From Cunninghamia lanceolata (taxonomy: Eukaryota; Streptophyta; Pinopsida; Cupressales; Cupressaceae): a DNA stretch of 64,000 nucleotides. Position 1 is the stretch's first letter. Each line of letters starts with the position of its first letter. The translations under genes were made by a program, and so were the position numbers. Positions 46,782 through 57,452 of the stretch are shown one piece after another. The notes beneath the pieces are model-generated. The model made no database searches. It worked only from the letters and a program-made list of their open reading frames with translations, and was not told the DNA's origin. The stretch is taken from assembly GCA_027924645.1 (NCBI GenBank), contig BSBN01001362.1:2262501-2326500 (forward strand), given 5' to 3'.

Positions 46782-47376
46782 TGACGTCATCATCATGATC
46801 TTTCATGACAGGATCGCATTTCGTAATATCCTCCTGTTTTTCTTTTGCGTGATCATGATGATCACCTTATCTTTCAAAATGGAGGGTGATTTTCCTTTTC
46901 CTAAGTCATGTTGAACAAGATCATCATGATCTTGTTCGTCTCTCCCAACAGTTCGTAATATCATCCTGCCGACAAGTATAACCTTTTGCAAATATGATGA
47001 TGACGATGACGTCACCATCACCTTTCTCCTTCGGTAAGATATTTTCCAAGGCATGATCCATTTCGCCAATATGATGATGACGATGACGTCATGTTCGAAG
47101 ATTAACACAAGCCCCGGATATCCTGATGACGTCATCAGGACTTTCGGCAGGATCATATTCTAGATCACCCAATGCGGATATGATGATGATGATGTTCATC
47201 ATCCTGATCTTTTGAGAGGATCACCTTCTTCGCAAATGGGTCATACTGCATTCGTCCACCCGATCATCTTCCTTAGAGGTAACCCGATATTCCATTTATC
47301 TCCTGATTTTAACGAAACATGATGGTGACGTCATCCCTTTGCATTTTATTGAAGCCCGAATATCACGATGACGTCA
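46782..47376 (+). promoter_or_regulatory. Cluster of six TGACGTCA palindromes in U3
   Basis: Perfect TGACGTCA occurs at 46782, 47007, 47084, 47127, 47326 and 47369. This is the core recognised by plant bZIP factors (TGA, HY5 and related). The copy at 47127 is the centre of a 20-bp perfect palindrome (47121-47140). In the 3' LTR the second site is TGACATCA, leaving five. An enhancer role is inferred. Confidence 0.6.
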
Positions 47377-47786
47377 CCATGTTTTTTCCTTCCCTCAGCA
47401 GCAGGATCATATTCCAAATCCTCCTGTTTGTCTTCATCATGATGATGATGATGATGTCTTTCTTCCCCGAATATGCAAAAACAAAACATCCTGATGTGCT
47501 TTTCCTCAGAGCATTCGGAGGGGAGGAGCATCATATTTCACAATATCCTGCGGCTAGATACAAGACATAGAGTTGGTCATCATCATGATTTTCGGCGTAG
47601 GTATAACTGTGGTCGTCGGCCAAGTCCAATATTGTCAACCTGATCATATGTGGTCGCACTGATGCGAACATGATGATGAGGACCCGAAACATTCAAACAG
47701 AGCATGCAAAGCCAGGTATGAAGTAATTTGTTAGGGGTAGTTATTTCCTTGTATATTTTGACATACCTGATCATATTTGAACCCGA

Positions 47787-47794
47787 TATATAAG
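47787..47794 (+). promoter_or_regulatory. Second TATA-like motif in the 5' LTR
   Basis: TATATAAG, about 550 bp upstream of the main TATA box. In the 3' LTR it reads TATACAAG, so it is not conserved between the two copies. Confidence 0.35.
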
Positions 47795-48025
47795 AAAATG
47801 GGCAAAAACATGAAGCGATAGAAATTTGAAGGCCCGACTGCCTGGTTTTTTTGGTCAACAAGGGTTGACCTGGTTGTTTTATGCTGTTTATGCATTTAGT
47901 GCATATTTTCCATAGGTAAAGCCTGGTTGCCTGTAGCTGCATTGGGAGGTATGTTTAATAAAATGTTTACTTCCTGTTGTTTATCCACATGATGATGAAC
48001 TTAATGTTTGTCTGTTTATTTGCAG

Positions 48026-48119
48026 GAAGTCATGATGCTGCTGAAGCTGAACATTGAAGTCATGATGCTACTGAAGCTGAGCGTTGAAATCATGATGATG
48101 CTGCTAAGGCTGAGCATTA
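48026..48119 (+). repeat. 30-bp tandem repeat, three copies, in the LTR
   Basis: CATGATGCTG anchors at 48031, 48061 and 48091 give an exact 30-bp period. The repeat follows an intron-like segment 47949-48025 (GAG|GTATGT...TTGCAG|G). It is present in both LTRs. Confidence 0.8.
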
Positions 48120-48340
48120 CAAAGTTGCGCATGGAGGCAACATGAGCCAGAAATGAAGAGGGTATTGTCAAATATGCTGTTCGCCAGCTGGAGACCGAAT
48201 CAAGTTGAAGATGCTGGAATATTCTGTGCCAGCTGTACATTTGCTAACTGGCGAAGCATGTGCTTTTCATCTGGACCGTTGTTTGTTATGAGAGGATCCT
48301 GATCCTTGGATCGTTGTAACCGTTTTTTTGGCGGTTGTTC

Positions 48341-48348
48341 TATATAAG
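48341..48348 (+). promoter_or_regulatory. TATA box of element C 5' LTR
   Basis: TATATAAG in a TTC...AGCC context, with a likely transcription start about 30 bp downstream (near 48375). U3 would then be about 2.3 kb and R plus U5 about 0.94 kb. Conserved in the 3' LTR at 60009-60016. Confidence 0.68.
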
Positions 48349-49322
48349 AGCCAGAGCTTGTCATTAAAGAGAGAGAATACATTAGAATACACAGACGCAT
48401 CTGGCGCAAAAAGTCAATTACTGTAGGATCAATTAGGAGATCGGATTACTGAGACTAATGAGGATAGAATTGTTGAAATGTCAAGGTTCTTTCTTCAGAT
48501 CACTGTAAATGTACCTGTTCTTGAGCATACTGAATGGATATGAAGTTTCAGATTACATCCTGATTGTAAATTTTACGTAATCTTCTTGTTGATTTCTGGA
48601 TATGTACTGGTGAATGTTGTGTTCAACTGGAAGCACTTTCATTTCATTACATATTGTTGTCAACTTTTCCTTTGAAGATTTGCACTAGATCATGCGGATT
48701 TGTGGAATGTCCTGGTGAAGTATGATTTCTAGTTTTCCTTCTTTTCATTGCAAGTATGGGAGCTTGTATGTGGATCAGTGATCTAAGTCCAGTAATTTTG
48801 GGAATCTCATTCTTTAACCCTTTTTCCTTTTTCAATTTCATTAATTCATCACCATAACTGCAAATCATGATAAATAACAAGCAGAAACAGTGAAATATGC
48901 TGAAATCCCGTAGGTAACTGAAGATCATTAGCATATTTGGTTAAATGCATGTAGTATTGAAAATATCATGCAAAGAATCATAAATAATGGTAGCAATCAT
49001 GCAAATATCAGCCTGTAGGCACATTATTTGACCAAAATTTACAGTGCAGAGGTAGAATTGTTGGAGACTTATGCAGAGCAAACATCCAGAGCAGAATATT
49101 TGAAGATGATGATAATGAACAGTGCAGAAACACGTAAGGCCCCTGAATGGAAAACAGCAACACACATCAACCACTGAGTAACGTCAGTAGATTAAGACCT
49201 AATCAACGGAGACTTGGGATCATGAATTCTTTGAATTCATCGTATCTTTCAAGATGAGTAAAGGTTGTTGTGTAACTTTTATTCTATGTTTGCGAATGAC
49301 TAACATCATGACCAACATAAAT

Positions 49323-49339
49323 TGGCGCTAGAAGGAGGG
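49323..49339 (+). other. Primer binding site of element C
   Basis: TGGCGCTAGAAGGAGGG begins five bases after the LTR end; TGG is the complement of tRNA CCA. The tRNA was not identified. Confidence 0.72.
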
Positions 49340-49796
49340 CCTTGGAAAAAATCTAGAAGATCACTTTCATCATCAGTACTTTCAGGTTTGATGACGCTCA
49401 GAGTAAGGTAACTTCAGATCATTTGTGAATTTCATCATATTGCGTAAATATTTGCTGCGATAAGTTTGTATATGCACATTCTATGTAAAGATTTCCAAAT
49501 CTCACATAAATATTGCAAGCTTTACAGTAGATTTCTTTAAATTCACTAAATATTGGCCAAAGATGCATAAATTTGTTCAAGCTTTGAGAATTTGAGCCTT
49601 AAACACGTGAGATCTGGTGCTACCGGTCGAAATATCCCAATATCCTGTCTATTTGCATTGTCTTCGCAAATATCGCATAAATATTCAGTCTGATTTGTAA
49701 GTTGACCGCAAATATCACCTCGTCCAGTGGAATCCAGCCAATATTGGCAAAGTTTCAGCTAATTGGCCTCCAAATCGAGAAATCCTGGCTCACAGG
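49340..49796 (+). other. Element C 5' leader
   Basis: The leader of about 460 bp has many AAATATTGC/CGCAAATAT-like words and no independent ORF. The gag frame is open from 49701. Confidence 0.5.
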
Positions 49797-51542
49797 ATAA
49801 ATACCAGGTCTAGACATAGTGAAATTTTTGAAGAATTGCCTGTTAGAGGTTTTAGACCTAGGACTGTAGACGTTCACCATACTCCAGAGTTTAGTGCGTC
49901 CAGAGCTTCACCAGGACCTCCCCCTGTAACCCCTGTTGGTTTGCAAATACCTTCCGGTATACCCGTGACACCTCCTGTTCAACCTCAGGGTATACCTTTA
50001 GTCCAACCTCAGTCAACTGCACCACCAGTTCAGCCCCCTCAGGTTGCAATGTCGTTCTTTGTAGCAGAATCACCATTGACCTTTACTGCGTATCATGAGT
50101 TACCAAAGTATCCGGACAAACTTTGTCCAAAATACCATCCTTATCAGGATGCGGATGATCATATCAGGACGTTTAAAGAAGCTTGCTGCAGAGCCAGAAT
50201 AGAGCATCAGGACGTGGTGTGCAGATTATTCCCTTTTTCCTTAGGGGAAGAGGCTTATAAGTGGTTCATCAGTCTTGGTCAATCTTCTGTAGGTTCGTGG
50301 GCTGTCTTAGAGAAGGCCTTTCTTGACAGATTCAAGGTCCCTATTGATCCATCCATGAATTACCACCTGTTTGCCACAATTAAGAGATTTGAGCATGAAC
50401 CTATTGCAAATTTCAATGCTAGGTTCCAGAAAATGTTGTCCAAGCTAGTTACCCCATATGTGGTGGCTGATGATGCTGCTAGGAGTATTTATTATTCATC
50501 CCTGGATCCATTAACCGCCATGTTCATCAGGAGAACACATCCTGAGATCACCACATTGACAGGAGCTTTTCAAGAAGCTATCAAGGTAAATCAACAGCTG
50601 ATACCTGCTCCTACTCCAAATATAGCATTCCCTGCTTTGCCTGGCATGCAGTCACAATATCCAGCACAGTATCCTGCAGCTTATCCTTCGCAGTATCCTG
50701 CACAATATCCAAATGGAGCAGTGATGCCCCCAGCAATCATGCCTGCACCTTTGCAAGTACCTCCATTGAGTATTATGCCTCCTCCTAATGGAAATGGCCA
50801 ATCGCCACAATATCCTGCGCATACTCAGACACCTCAGGGTACAGATCTATCTCACAATAACCATGGATCTTCCTTTTTCCAGCCTCAGCCTGAAAATGTA
50901 GTGGCCAAAGCTCAAGAGGAGAAAGAGGAAATCAAAGAAATGTCTGCTCAGTTGAGAAAACTTACCACAGAAGTAACACACTTGAGAAACCAAGGGTTTT
51001 ATTCACAGTCAGGTCAGAATAGGAGTTATTCCAATGACAGACCAAATTACCTTGACAGAGGATACAACAATAACTTCAACAATAATGGTGGAATTAACAA
51101 TAATCCTCCTAGGCAGCCCAGAGTGTGGAACTCCAGGCCAAATAATGGTTCATTACCATCACCCCTAGACAATCAGCCTCCTGGTGAAGCCAAACAGACT
51201 ACTAGAGTCAATCTTGCTGAAGCAGCCCTTACCAATTGGTGCAGGATTCACAATACCAATGCACATGCAGAATTAGATTGTCCACAATTTAGGATTGCTG
51301 CCAGCATCTTTCAGACTGAAGTGTCTAATACTTCTGGAAATCCACCTCAGGCAGAAGGCAATGAAATAGTTCCTTGTGGATATGACTCAGCTTTTGTGCT
51401 GGAAACATACACTAATCAGCCTCATCAGGATTATAATCAGACCTATGAAGAATCTGCCTTAACCTTTGAAGCAAACTATGTCTTCCCTTTTGAGGATGAA
51501 AACGAACCTACAAGAGAGCATGAGGAAGTACATGCATACTAG
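49797..51542 (+). CDS. Element C Gag
   Basis: The frame is open from 49701 and has no ATG before about 50049. Position 49797 reads ATA followed by codons for N-T-R-S-R, and Tat gag proteins usually begin M-N-T-R-S-R, so the start codon was probably lost by ATG to ATA. The protein has a Pro/Gln-rich N-terminus, a Gag domain (Y-H-P-Y-Q-D-A-D-D-H through L-F-P-F-S-L and F-K-V-P-I-D-P; 50100-50600), a Q-Y-P-A repeat (50655-50720), a coiled region and a variant knuckle C-R-I-H-x4-H-x4-C (about 51240-51285). It ends at TAG 51540, followed in frame by CAG CAA and the pol region, so Gag and Pol share one frame. Confidence 0.85.
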   Translation: MNTRSRHSEIFEELPVRGFRPRTVDVHHTPEFSASRASPGPPPVTPVGLQIPSGIPVTPPVQPQGIPLVQPQSTAPPVQPPQVAMSFFVAESPLTFTAYHELPKYPDKLCPKYHPYQDADDHIRTFKEACCRARIEHQDVVCRLFPFSLGEEAYKWFISLGQSSVGSWAVLEKAFLDRFKVPIDPSMNYHLFATIKRFEHEPIANFNARFQKMLSKLVTPYVVADDAARSIYYSSLDPLTAMFIRRTHPEITTLTGAFQEAIKVNQQLIPAPTPNIAFPALPGMQSQYPAQYPAAYPSQYPAQYPNGAVMPPAIMPAPLQVPPLSIMPPPNGNGQSPQYPAHTQTPQGTDLSHNNHGSSFFQPQPENVVAKAQEEKEEIKEMSAQLRKLTTEVTHLRNQGFYSQSGQNRSYSNDRPNYLDRGYNNNFNNNGGINNNPPRQPRVWNSRPNNGSLPSPLDNQPPGEAKQTTRVNLAEAALTNWCRIHNTNAHAELDCPQFRIAASIFQTEVSNTSGNPPQAEGNEIVPCGYDSAFVLETYTNQPHQDYNQTYEESALTFEANYVFPFEDENEPTREHEEVHAY

Positions 51543-51605
51543 CAGCAATACCCTGGTAAGCACAATTATAATCTGAGGAGTAATGCAAACAGACCTGCCG
51601 GTCCA

Positions 51606-53290
51606 TTGACATCATCTCTACCTCCAAACAACTTCAACACACCTCCTGATCCTAAGGCTAGCAATAACCCTGGGTTCCCTAAGGTGAATGCTCAATACTT
51701 GTCTCCTCAAAACACAGTAACAAAAGTCGCAAATGCACCTCATGAGTCTGACAGGTTAGTCAGCTATTTGGCTGATGAAATGAAGAAAATCAAGATCAGC
51801 CTGTCCCTATCTGAGTTACTGAAAACTCCTGCCATCAAAAGGGCATTCATGAAGTCGTTGGATGATCCTGCTCCTAAAGAGGATAATCACCTTTCGAGTC
51901 AATCCAATAGCAGAGACCATACTGCTAAAGATAATACTGTCAAGCCCAAAGTGTCAGCCACAGTCCAAGCTGCTGAAACCTCTCACATGACCTTGTACAG
52001 AGATAAAACTGAATCACCTCCGTTTCTCCTCACCATAAGAATGTTCAGTAAGAATTTGCACAATTGTTTAGTTGATTCAGGAGCCTCAACTAATGTTATG
52101 CCTTTGTCAATATGCAACGCATTAGGACTGCATCCTGCTAAATCCTTAAAGAAGGTCACTCAACTGGATAAGACAGAAGTAAGTGTCGTAGGAGAACTCA
52201 CTCACATTCACATGCAGCTAGCGTCTGATCCTAGGATCCAGTATTACATTGACATTCAGGTAGTTGACATACCTGATACATACGGGATGTTGCTTAGCCG
52301 GGACTGGTCTAAAACGCTTAACGGATACATGTCCACAGACTTCAGTCACATGTGGTTGCCATGGAAAGGTATACCTAATCAGATCAGGATTGATGCTGAG
52401 CCTAGGATGAAACATATGATCACGGAATATAACAGAACAAATGAGATCATGTATGTAAACGTAGAACCTGGAGTTTATCACATCAGGCCGCAAACTGTCC
52501 AAATAGAAGAGGTCCTGATGCTTGATGTTCATCATCATCATGATGATGATTATCATGAGGATTTGCCAGTTGTAGAACTTAATAATGATCCTGATAATGA
52601 CAACGAAATAGATCGCTTCAGGGATTTTCAGATGCATTTATCTACTCAGATAAAACGTTGTCAATTATTAAATATACCTGCTAATGATATTTTGATTGAC
52701 GGATGGTGCAGATTGCATGGCGAAGCACACTCGGAAAAGACTTGTGAACCATGCTTAGACATGATAATACTGGAGCAGACGTATAGTGAAGCATCATCAT
52801 CATATTCCGAGGTGAGTGCTACATCTGATGATGATGATGATACTAATTTTTATTTGTCTTCTGCAGGAACAGAAGAGTCGACGGATCCTGATGAGGATCA
52901 TATCCGAAAAATAGAAGAGATCCTGGTGTCCAATCAGACGAATGATGCGAGAAAGGAAAAGATCACTCCTGGTAGTGATTGCTTCATGGAACCGGATTAC
53001 GAGTTGTCTGATGAGGATAAAGGCAGTGACCTGACGAAGTTCGAAGAATTTCTGGTCAAAGAAATGAAAAAAATGACACAACAGTGTAGATCTCCCCAGG
53101 AGGTTTTAATCAAAGGTTGGTGTAGGCTGCATGAGGCGCCTCACTCAGAAACCACTTGCTCACTGTGCTTACACATTTTGAAGAAGCATGCAGCTGTATG
53201 TGCTGAACATCATCCTCCTGCTAGGATGGAAGAGAAAACAGAAAAGCCGTCAGGCTCATCAGATAAAGGAAAGAAGAAGCTTGAAGATGA
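51606..53290 (+). CDS. Element C protease and two knuckle modules (N-terminal pol)
   Basis: This is the N-terminal part of an ORF running 51606-55310. The aspartic protease has an intact D-S-G-A-S (52074-52088) and a degenerate C-terminal L-L-S-R-D-W. After a His/Asp-rich stretch come two modules G-W-C-R-L-H-x3-H-S-E-x2-C-x2-C, near 52702 and 53116, each resembling the gag knuckle plus an extra Cys. They are separated by acidic Ser/Asp/Glu-rich sequence. Placement of such modules after protease is not standard; an RNA-binding or regulatory role is inferred only. Confidence 0.82.
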
Positions 53291-53379
53291 CACACCTAAG
53301 TTAAAATGGATATCAGGCGGAGCAGCAGCCAGGGCTGCGAAGAAAAAAGAAAGCTCAAGCAAATGTCCTGCCGGAGATA

Positions 53380-53790
53380 AGCCTTGGATCCTGAGGTTTG
53401 ATGGATCTAGATCTAAGCAGGGTTCTGGGGTAGGAATTGACCTTGTTGATCCATCAGGGAAATCCTATTTAGCAGCTTACAGATTACAGTTCCCCTGCAC
53501 TAATAATGTCACAGAGTATGAAGCTCTGATTCATGGACTGTTGTTTGCCCATAAGAAGAAGGTGAAGATCCTGCATGTCTTTGGAGATTCAGAACTAGTT
53601 GTGAGACAAGTAAGAGGAATTTACTCTTGTAACTATAGAAAGCTGTCAAATTACAGACATCGTGTGTGGGACCTGATTGAAGACTTTGATGCCTTCAACA
53701 TCGTTCACGTGCCAAGAGAACAGAACCAAAGGGCAGATGCACTTGCTCAGGCCGCCAGTACACTGGAACCACTGTCTATATCTGGTCTGA
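53380..53790 (+). CDS. Element C RNase H placed upstream of RT
   Basis: Within the 51606-55310 ORF this domain begins W-I-L-R-F-D-G-S-R-S-K and contains T-E-Y-E-A-L, V-F-G-D-S-E-L and N-Q-R-A-D-A-L, so the D-E-D-D catalytic set is intact. It is of the archaeal/plant type that Tat elements carry between classical RNase H and integrase, but here it precedes RT. It probably supplies the RNase H activity because the downstream one is degenerate. Confidence 0.83.
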
Positions 53791-54239
53791 AGAGATTTTC
53801 AGTAGAATTGGTGTCAGTACCTTCGGTACCTGACAATGTGACTAATCTCCAAGTGTTTGATGATGATCAGCACATCCTGGACTTCATATCAAACAGAGAC
53901 GTATTTGAAGCTCAGATCATAGATGAAAATGGTATGGAAGATCATGTCTGGGAAGAAGATGAGATATTAGAGTTGCCTAGCAACACAATTCCCAAAGGTA
54001 TGATTGAATTAGAAAGAGCCTTTGATCTGGATAATATGCTCAAACATAAGGATTTGCCTAAGGCAGATGGAGGTCAATATTCACAGGTGAATATTGGACA
54101 AGCTGATGACAAGAGAAATGTCTTGTTGGGTAAGGTTTGTACACCTGAAGAGTTAGAAGGAATAACTCAGGCCCTTAAGGATTATATACATGTAATTGCA
54201 TGGACTTATGACGAGCTGAAGACGTATGACACTTCTGTC

Positions 54240-55679
54240 ATAACTCATACTATACCCCTCAAGCCAGATGCAAAACCTTTCAGACAGAAGCAGAGGCCAG
54301 TCAATGCTATGCTTGAGCCCATCATCCTTGAAGAGGTCAAGAAATTGTTAAATGCCCGGATAATATTTCCTGTAAGGCACTCCACTTGGGTGGCAAATCT
54401 GGTACCAGTCAGGAAGAAGAATGGGGACATCAGATTGTGTGTGGATTTCAGGAACCTGAACAGAGCATCAGAAAAGGATAATTATCCTTTGCCCTCTTTG
54501 GATGAGGTTCTGCAGATGGTAAATGGAGCCAAGATGATGTCCTTCTTGGACGGCTTTTCAGGATACAACCAAGTGATGGTGGACAGAATTGACAGATTAA
54601 AAACTGCCTTCACCACAAAATGGGGGATATTTGCATATAGACGTATGCCATTTGGACTGATAAATGCTGGAGCTACATTCCAGCGAGCAATGGACATAGC
54701 CTTCAGAGGCTTAATAGGAAAATGTATAGTCATCTACATGGATGACCTGACAGTGTTCTCCAAAGAAAGGGGAAATCATGTTGCTGATCTCAGAAGTGTG
54801 CTGAAGAAGTGTGAAGAATATGGAATATCTTTGAATCCCAAGAAGTGCATATTCGGGGTCACAACAGGAAAGTTACTAGGCCACCTGATCACAGAGGATG
54901 GGATTATCATTGATCCTGACAGGGTGGAATCTATTATGAAATTACCACTTCCAGGAAGCAAAAAGGAGCTTAAATCTTATTTTGGTAAGATAAATTTTGT
55001 GAGGAAGTTCATCACTGGCTTTGCTGAGATTGTCAGACCACTGAATGCCATGTTGAAAAAAGATGCACAAATTGACTGGACACCAGAAGCCAGAGCTACT
55101 TTTGAAGATATAAAGAAGGCCATTTCAGATGCTCCTGTCCTCATTAGTCCAGATTATACAAATGATTTCTACATCTACTCATTTGCTTCAGAACATACTT
55201 CTGCAGCAGTGTTAACTCAAAGAAATGAAGATAAAGAAGAGAAACCAATTGCCTTCATGAGCTGTCCTTTCAGGGATGCTGAGTTGAGATATGTAGATGT
55301 TGAAAGATAGGCACTTGCATTAGTCAGAGCAGTAAAAAAGTTCAGACATTACATACTAAGAAGTAAGGTGATTGCTGTGGTACCAGATGCAGCAGTAAAG
55401 ATGCTGCTGATGCAGAGTGAACCTGGTGAAAAAAGGGCCAAATGGATTACGGTACTACAAGAATATGACATGGAGATCACACCCATGAAGCTAGTAAGAG
55501 GACAGGCTCTGAGCCAGATGATATCTGAAACTGATCCAAACATCATCAGTCAACAGTATGTGATAGATGAGAAAGACAATAAAGAATGGTATTCAGACAT
55601 CAGGCACATCCTGATCACTGGAAGATGTCCTTCGAGGATGCAGGTTTCACAGAGAAGAGCCTTAAAGATGAGATCCTAG
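54240..55679 (+). CDS. Element C reverse transcriptase and degenerate RNase H
   Basis: RT motifs are intact: R-K-K-N-G-D-I-R-L-C-V-D-F-R-N-L-N, F-L-D-G-F-S-G-Y-N, M-P-F-G-L-I-N, and Y-M-D-D at 54735-54746. The following classical RNase H has I-Y-S-F-A-S where Asp should be (about 55175), so its catalytic residue is missing. The frame continues past TAG codons at 55308 and 55677; the first sits where Gln is expected (V-E-R-*-A-L-A). Confidence 0.87.
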
Positions 55680-56840
55680 AAATATATGATGAAGGGAGGA
55701 GCCCTGTTTAAAAAGAATTATGAAGGGATATACCTGAGATGCTTAGAGAAACCAGAAGCCAATAAAGTTTTGACAGAGTTACATGACAAGTTTGGAACTG
55801 CCCACGGATCAGCGTTGGCCACAACACATGCAATCCTCAGAGCAGGATATTACTGGCCTACAATTTTTAAAGACACAGCTGATCATGTTAAATGTTGTCA
55901 TGTTTGCCAGGTTGCTGCCAACAGAGAAAAATATGCTGCACAACCATTGTAGCCAGTGATGGAAGAGCGCCCATTTGCACAATGGGGCATGGATTTCATA
56001 GGACCAATCAATCCTCCGTCTTCTTCAGGCTAGAGGTATGTCCTAACAATTACTGATTATTGTACCAGATGGACTGAGGCTATCAGCAGCAAAACTTGTA
56101 CTGCTGATGATGTCATTAAATTTCTGGAAAGCAACATTGTCACCAGGTATGGAATTCCTTATGCATTGGTAAGTGATAATGGTTCTGCCTTCATTTCCAC
56201 TAAATTGTCAAGTTGGGCTTTTGATCATGGGATCATACTTAAGTTCTCATCCAATTACTATCCCCAGGGAAATGGATTAGCAGAATCCACCAATAAGAAT
56301 TTACTGAGTATCATAAGAAAATTGATAGAGAAAAATCCCAGGGAATGGAATTCATTTCTGAAATATGCCTTATGGGTAGACAGAACTAGAATGAAAATTG
56401 CATTAGGAAACTCACCCTTCCAGCTAGTATATGGGGTAGATCCTATCCTCCCTGTAAACTTGAAAATTCCTACTCTGCAGTTTGCCCAAGACTATCTAGG
56501 CATAGATAATAAATAGGAAGTCAGGTTGCTTCAGTTGATGCATCTGGAGGAAAAGCGAAGTCAAGCGATTGACCAATTTGCAAAACATCAGGCTGTTGTC
56601 AAACGCTGGTTTGACAAGAGAGCCAGAATTAAAGCTTTCAGGATATCAGATTTAGTCCTGATGTGGGATAAAGCCCATGAAAGGAAAGGTGATCATGGTA
56701 AGTTCGATAGACTATGGATAGGTCCCTTTCAGATTTCTGAAATTTTAGGAGACAACACTTATAGGCTTAAGAACCTGACAGGTGAGGATGTCCCGTTGCC
56801 AGTCAATGGACAATTCCTCAAACATTATTTCCAGGCCTGA
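55680..56840 (+). pseudogene. Element C integrase
   Basis: Same frame as RT. HHCC zinc domain (C-C-H-V-C near 55895). The DDE triad is complete: Asp at 55992-55994 (G-M-D-F-I), Asp at 56175-56177 (S-D-N-G-S) and Glu at 56283-56285 (A-E-S-T-N). The C-terminal domain continues to TGA at 56838-56840. TAG codons at 55950, 56031 and 56514 interrupt it. No chromodomain is seen. Confidence 0.85.
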
Positions 56841-57388
56841 GTGACTTCATGACAGTCTCGTGTATCATATTGTATATTTGTATAGTTGTTTGTACAGTCT
56901 GCTTGTTTGTTTTGCTTTCTTTTTCTGTTCCTGTTGTTTCCTTTTTGTAGGTTAGTTGTTTGTACAGTGTTTGCTTGTTGTTGTTGTTGTTTTGTTGGTT
57001 GGGACCTTGTTCTGGTAAGTCAGGATGATGCACTTCATCACCTTAAGAAAATAGTTAAATTGTTAGGATTCAAGTGATAAGATCACGTTTAAATATAGGT
57101 TATGATTCATTCTAAGAAATATTCATGATCAGGTTTATGATGTCTTTTCATCAGGGTACTTTTTCTTGTCCAAAGTGAATCAAACACAATGAAACACCTA
57201 ACAGCCTTGGGTTTGTTGAAGATATGAGTATAGGTGTTAAGTGAAAAATCTAAAGGGACTCCCTTGCTACCAATACAATCTCCAACCTAAAAGCTGCAAA
57301 TGACTACACCTTGTACAAATGAGCTGACATGATGATATCAAATTTGAATTTTTAAAGGAAAATCAGAAACGAAATAAAATTAGGCCAT

Positions 57389-57442
57389 CTAAGTAACTCT
57401 ACCGGGGCTATGGACGCCTGCTGGCAGTGGAGCCCTACTTAG
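57389..57442 (+). ncRNA. Structured RNA hairpin, copy 1
   Basis: Outer stem CTAAGTA (57389) with TACTTAG (57436); one base (A) opposite three (CCC); inner stem CTCTAC (57397) with GTGGAG (57427); 24-nt loop 57403-57426 starting CGGGGCTATGGAC and ending CTGGCA. Compared with copy 2, most stem differences are compensatory. Function and sense strand are unknown; the fold is equally possible on the minus strand. Confidence 0.6.
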
Positions 57443-57452
57443 GGAGATTGTA

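Larger units (their letters stand above)
46087..49317 (+). repeat. 5' LTR of element C (3231 bp)
   Basis: Near-identical to 57754-60985. The right portion of U3 is dense in GATGATG/CATCATCATG and TGACGTCA motifs. A TATA box is at 48341-48348. There is no protein-coding content; the many short ORFs here appear identically in both LTRs and have no family features. Confidence 0.96.

Noticed and set aside
46087..49317. Many ORFs of 60-120 codons in the LTRs of element C
   Set aside because: They arise from His/Met/Ile-rich reading of CATCATGATG runs and occur in several frames on both strands. No family features; they are by-products of the regulatory repeat.
53700..53770. Host RNase H gene captured separately in element C
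   Set aside because: The domain is in the same uninterrupted frame as protease and RT and has Tat-type motifs, so it is treated as part of pol, not a nested gene.
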